A DNA stretch of 64,000 nucleotides from JAAFIW01 sp031414805 (lineage in GTDB: Bacteria > Pseudomonadota > Gammaproteobacteria > Burkholderiales > Burkholderiaceae_C), in contig JANOQJ010000015.1 of the NCBI GenBank assembly GCA_031414805.1, positions 62,001-126,000 of the forward strand. Reading direction: 5' to 3'. The notes beneath the pieces are model-generated. The model was not told where the DNA came from, did not search any database, and saw nothing but the letters and a program-made list of their open reading frames with translations. A program made the position numbers and the translations under genes. Position 1 is the stretch's first letter, and each line of letters opens with the position of its first letter. Of this stretch, positions 61,112 through 64,000 are shown piece by piece.

Positions 61112-64000
61112 TGTCTAGACTTGCACTTGAACTAGCCAAGCTGGCAAAAGAAAAGGCCAAGTTGAATACCCGGCGGGGGCAACTGGGACTGCAGGCATGG
61201 AAGCGCCAAAGCGACGCCATCTCCGACGCATTGATCCGTTCAAACATTGTCGAATATCGTGGCGCCTTCGGCAGCAGTTTCGAGCGCGATCTCTGGTTCC
61301 CACTGACGGCCGCGCTGTTACTCAACAGGAACCAGCAATATGCCGCTGCGCACGAGTGGTATCGGCTGCTTTACGATCCCGAAACCGGTACCCAGGCAGT
61401 TATTTTCCAGGTCTTCACGGGCAACATCACTGACCAGCACATCGGTGCGAAATGGCTGGACGACCCCTTCGACCCCGTGGCTATCGCCAATCGCCGGGCC
61501 GGCGTGTGGCTCCGGCACACCGTGTTGGCGATGGTGCGCAACCTGGTGGACTGGGCCGATGATGAATTCGCTCGTGGTTTGCCGGATACCTCTCAGCGCG
61601 CGCAGGAGTTGTACGAGTTGGCAAGGCGAACCCTGCAGGCTCCGCAGATGCAAAGCGAATGCGAGCGGGTGCTGCTGGACGTAATCAATGTGATCCAGGA
61701 TGGGCTTGGGTACGGCCATGCGGTCGCCTCCCGGATGGTGGGTCCGCTCAAGGAAGTACGGTCTGCCGACGTGATCAGCAAGGCGGACAAAGATATCCGA
61801 AGAACCGTCAATGGCCGGGGAACCAAACAGGAGAAACAACTGGCCGTAGAGCGCATCGTCGCAAGGGCGCTCAAAGAGGCCCGTCGGATCAACCCCGACC
61901 GCTCGCTGACCGAAGAAAACGCCCGTCAGCATACGCTGGCCCGAGAGCAAGAAGATGCGATTTTTTCCCAACCCGGTTTTGATCGCTCCATTGTCCCGCC
62001 TGACGACAGGCCGTTTGACGAACCGGCAGTAGCGCCCGATCCGTCACCGGATTTACCACCCGCGCCCAGCGCACGATTCTTCTGCATCCCGCCCAATCCG
62101 GTACTGCGCTCGCTGCAGCTGCACATCGACAACCAGCTGGAAAAGCTGCGGCTTTGTCTGGACTTCCTGGGCGAGCCGCAGCCACCGCGAGTCTACGGCT
62201 GCGACACCTACGACGCGGCCACCGGCACGATCAACCGCCCGGCGGCGGATGCGGCTTACAGCTCCACCATCCCGCAGCCGCGCTACCGCTACAACTACCT
62301 GGTCGACAAGGCGCGCCAGTACGTCGACGTGGCGCAGCGGATCGGCGCGCTGTTGCTGCAGGCGGTGCAGAACGGCGACACCGAGGCTTTTGCGCAGCTC
62401 AAGGCCAGCCACGCCATCGCGCTGGCGGATGCGACTGCTGTCCTGCGCCGGCTGGGACAGCAGGAGGCCGAGCAAGGCGTCGGCATCGCACAGCTGCAGG
62501 AAGACCGCGCCACGGCTCAGGTCGAGCATTGGCAGGACAAGATCGGCGATCCGGACGATCTGGCGGACGACCTGTCCGCAGGCGAGCTGGAAAGCTTACG
62601 ACAGACGGAAAACGCGATCAAGGCACAGGAAACCACCGAAGTGGTGTATGGGGCCTTGATGGTGGGCGCCGCGGCCGCGGCCGTGGGGGTCTCGGTAGCC
62701 ACGGGTGGCGCCGGCCTGCCCGTCACCATGGCCGTGCTCGCCGCGGCGCCGGGCCTGCTGGGCGCCCAGTCGCAGAAGGCATCGCTCCAGTCCAGCCTGG
62801 CGGCCTCGCGCGCCAGCTTCGAGCGCCGCGCCGAAGACTGGAAGAACCAGTTCGACCTGGCAGGCTTCGACCAGCGCATCGCCCAGGTGCAGGTCGCCCT
62901 CGCCGGCGACCGCGTTCGGATCGCCGGCCAGGAGCTGCAGATCGCCCAGCTGCAACTGGCGCATGCGCGCGAGGAACTGCGCTTCCTGCAGACCAAGGTC
63001 ACCAACCCTGCGCTTTACGACTGGATGGTTCGGGTGCTGTCGCGGGACTACCGGGCGCTGATGCAGGTTGCGGCCTGCGTGGCGAAGATGGCGCAGCGCG
63101 CGCTGGAGTTTGAGCGCCAGGAGCCGGTGCAGTTCATCAGCGGCGACTACTGGAATGTGGCCCAGGGCGTGCTGCGCGCGCCGGCGCTCACCGACCAGCA
63201 GCGCAGCCTGGGCCTGCTCGGCGCCGAACGCCTGCTGACCGACCTGACCCGCCTGGATGCCTACAAGCTCACGACCGAGCGGCGCCGCTTGCAGCTCACC
63301 AAGACCTTCTCCCTGGCACGCATGATGCCCACGGAGATGGTGCAGTTCCGCGACACCGGCACCATCACGTTCAACACCCTGTTCGACTGGTTCGATGAAG
63401 GCTTCCAGGGCCACTTACTGCGCCTCATTAAGAGCGTGCGCATCAGCATCCTGGCCATCGTGCCGCCGATTGACGGCATCCACGGCATGCTGCACAACAC
63501 CGGCGAATCGAGCGTGGTGGTGCAGGAAGACGGTGCCTTCGTGATGAAGCGCACTGCTCGCAACTTTGGCGAAAGCATCGCGCTGGATTCCGCCTTCAAT
63601 GAATCAGGGCTGTTCGCACTGAACCACGACGATCCCATGCTGTTGCCGTTCGAGGGGCTGGGCGTGCAGACGCAGTGGACGCTTGAGCTGCTGCCCGGCA
63701 ACAACCGCTTCGATTTCGACACCATCGCCGACGTGTTCCTGACCCTCGAATACACCGCAGAGTATTCCCGTGCCTACGAGCAGCTGATGCGAGACGCGCG
63801 CCGGGGCAGCCCGGTGCATGAGGACACGGCCATGCCGTTGCGCATGATGTTCCCCGACCAGTGGTACCACCTGAAGAACCACCGGCCTGACGCCGCCGGG
63901 GCTTTCCAGCCCTTCAGCATGGATTTCACGACGACGGTAGGTGCGTTTTCGCCAAATTCGACCAGCGTCAATGTGATCCATCTGACGGTGCTGTTAAGCG
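61111..64000 (+). CDS. TcA C-terminal pore-forming subunit (3' end beyond window)
   Basis: At least 963 residues, still open at the window end. It aligns with the C-terminal half of TcA: YRGAFGSSFERDLWFPLTAA, AAHEWYRLLYDPETGTQ, DDPFDPVAIANRRAGVWLRH; then a hydrophobic pore helix pair (GALMVGAAAAAVGVSVATGG), coiled coil (DQRIAQVQVALAGDRVRIA), LYDWMVRVLSRDYRALMQVA, and the TcB-binding part (GLFALNHDDPMLLPFEGLGV, FDFDTIADVFLTLEYTAEYS). The ATG at 61111 overlaps the preceding stop, so it is translationally coupled. Together with the fused B-C protein it would form an injection device. Confidence 0.85.
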   Translation, partial: MSRLALELAKLAKEKAKLNTRRGQLGLQAWKRQSDAISDALIRSNIVEYRGAFGSSFERDLWFPLTAALLLNRNQQYAAAHEWYRLLYDPETGTQAVIFQVFTGNITDQHIGAKWLDDPFDPVAIANRRAGVWLRHTVLAMVRNLVDWADDEFARGLPDTSQRAQELYELARRTLQAPQMQSECERVLLDVINVIQDGLGYGHAVASRMVGPLKEVRSADVISKADKDIRRTVNGRGTKQEKQLAVERIVARALKEARRINPDRSLTEENARQHTLAREQEDAIFSQPGFDRSIVPPDDRPFDEPAVAPDPSPDLPPAPSARFFCIPPNPVLRSLQLHIDNQLEKLRLCLDFLGEPQPPRVYGCDTYDAATGTINRPAADAAYSSTIPQPRYRYNYLVDKARQYVDVAQRIGALLLQAVQNGDTEAFAQLKASHAIALADATAVLRRLGQQEAEQGVGIAQLQEDRATAQVEHWQDKIGDPDDLADDLSAGELESLRQTENAIKAQETTEVVYGALMVGAAAAAVGVSVATGGAGLPVTMAVLAAAPGLLGAQSQKASLQSSLAASRASFERRAEDWKNQFDLAGFDQRIAQVQVALAGDRVRIAGQELQIAQLQLAHAREELRFLQTKVTNPALYDWMVRVLSRDYRALMQVAACVAKMAQRALEFERQEPVQFISGDYWNVAQGVLRAPALTDQQRSLGLLGAERLLTDLTRLDAYKLTTERRRLQLTKTFSLARMMPTEMVQFRDTGTITFNTLFDWFDEGFQGHLLRLIKSVRISILAIVPPIDGIHGMLHNTGESSVVVQEDGAFVMKRTARNFGESIALDSAFNESGLFALNHDDPMLLPFEGLGVQTQWTLELLPGNNRFDFDTIADVFLTLEYTAEYSRAYEQLMRDARRGSPVHEDTAMPLRMMFPDQWYHLKNHRPDAAGAFQPFSMDFTTTVGAFSPNSTSVNVIHLTVLLS

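Noticed and set aside
62154..63113. Plus-strand 319-codon frame within the second TcA gene
   Set aside because: Out-of-frame shadow rich in Arg, Gly and Ala.

Overview
The window looks like the chromosome of a GC-rich betaproteobacterium, most likely a Comamonadaceae member close to Rhodoferax or Polaromonas. The reasons are the ribF-ileS-lspA order, the style of the proteins (RlmB, RNase R, DUF2917, DUF2167, Nudix/DUF4743), and a short hairpin repeat built on CTGCTCAAGCAGCTAT that recurs about sixteen times. This assignment is inference from protein style and repeats; no 16S gene is present.

Positions 1-15000 hold an incomplete FtsX-type permease, an EamA exporter, an alpha/beta hydrolase, aroQ, a GIY-YIG protein, an orphan Tae4-like amidase with its Tai4-like immunity protein, a lipoprotein, a dehydrogenase remnant, rlmB, a heme-sensor plus kinase-cyclase operon, an exported LigE-type ligase, a short-chain dehydrogenase and rnr, followed by tRNA-Leu(CAG). 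Positions 15100-25300 hold small secreted proteins, LysR and TetR regulators, gluconokinase, a metallo-beta-lactamase-fold protein, a RelA/SpoT synthetase with a small partner gene (candidate toxSAS module), a broken arsC, a Nudix protein and cpdA. Positions 25585-30730 are a LacI-controlled ABC uptake operon with a perfect 14-bp operator. Positions 30827-35850 are an accessory island: a nucleotidyltransferase gene broken by a 292-bp non-autonomous element, and a three-gene overlapping unit led by a type IIG/IIL-like restriction-methylation protein.

Positions 36107-41258 are the ribF-ileS-lspA operon, with a ParE-type toxin-antitoxin pair between ileS and lspA. Then come an HNH nuclease, icd with a divergent LysR gene, a large secreted glycine-rich DUF11 protein, metY, a CBS protein, a DUF2167 protein and aroC.

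From 52323 to the window end lies a Tc (toxin complex) locus: one 2435-residue fused TcB-TcC protein with an Rhs core and a C-terminal domain resembling a PD-(D/E)XK nuclease, then a TcA split into two overlapping genes and apparently missing the usual central shell and receptor-binding part. The dispersed repeats that dot the first 52 kb are absent here, which suggests the locus was acquired.

Several dispersed repeats sit inside coding frames: in a lipoprotein signal peptide, twice in IleRS, in a Nudix protein, in a DUF2917 protein and twice in the restriction-methylation protein. No rRNA, CRISPR array, integrase or complete insertion sequence was seen.
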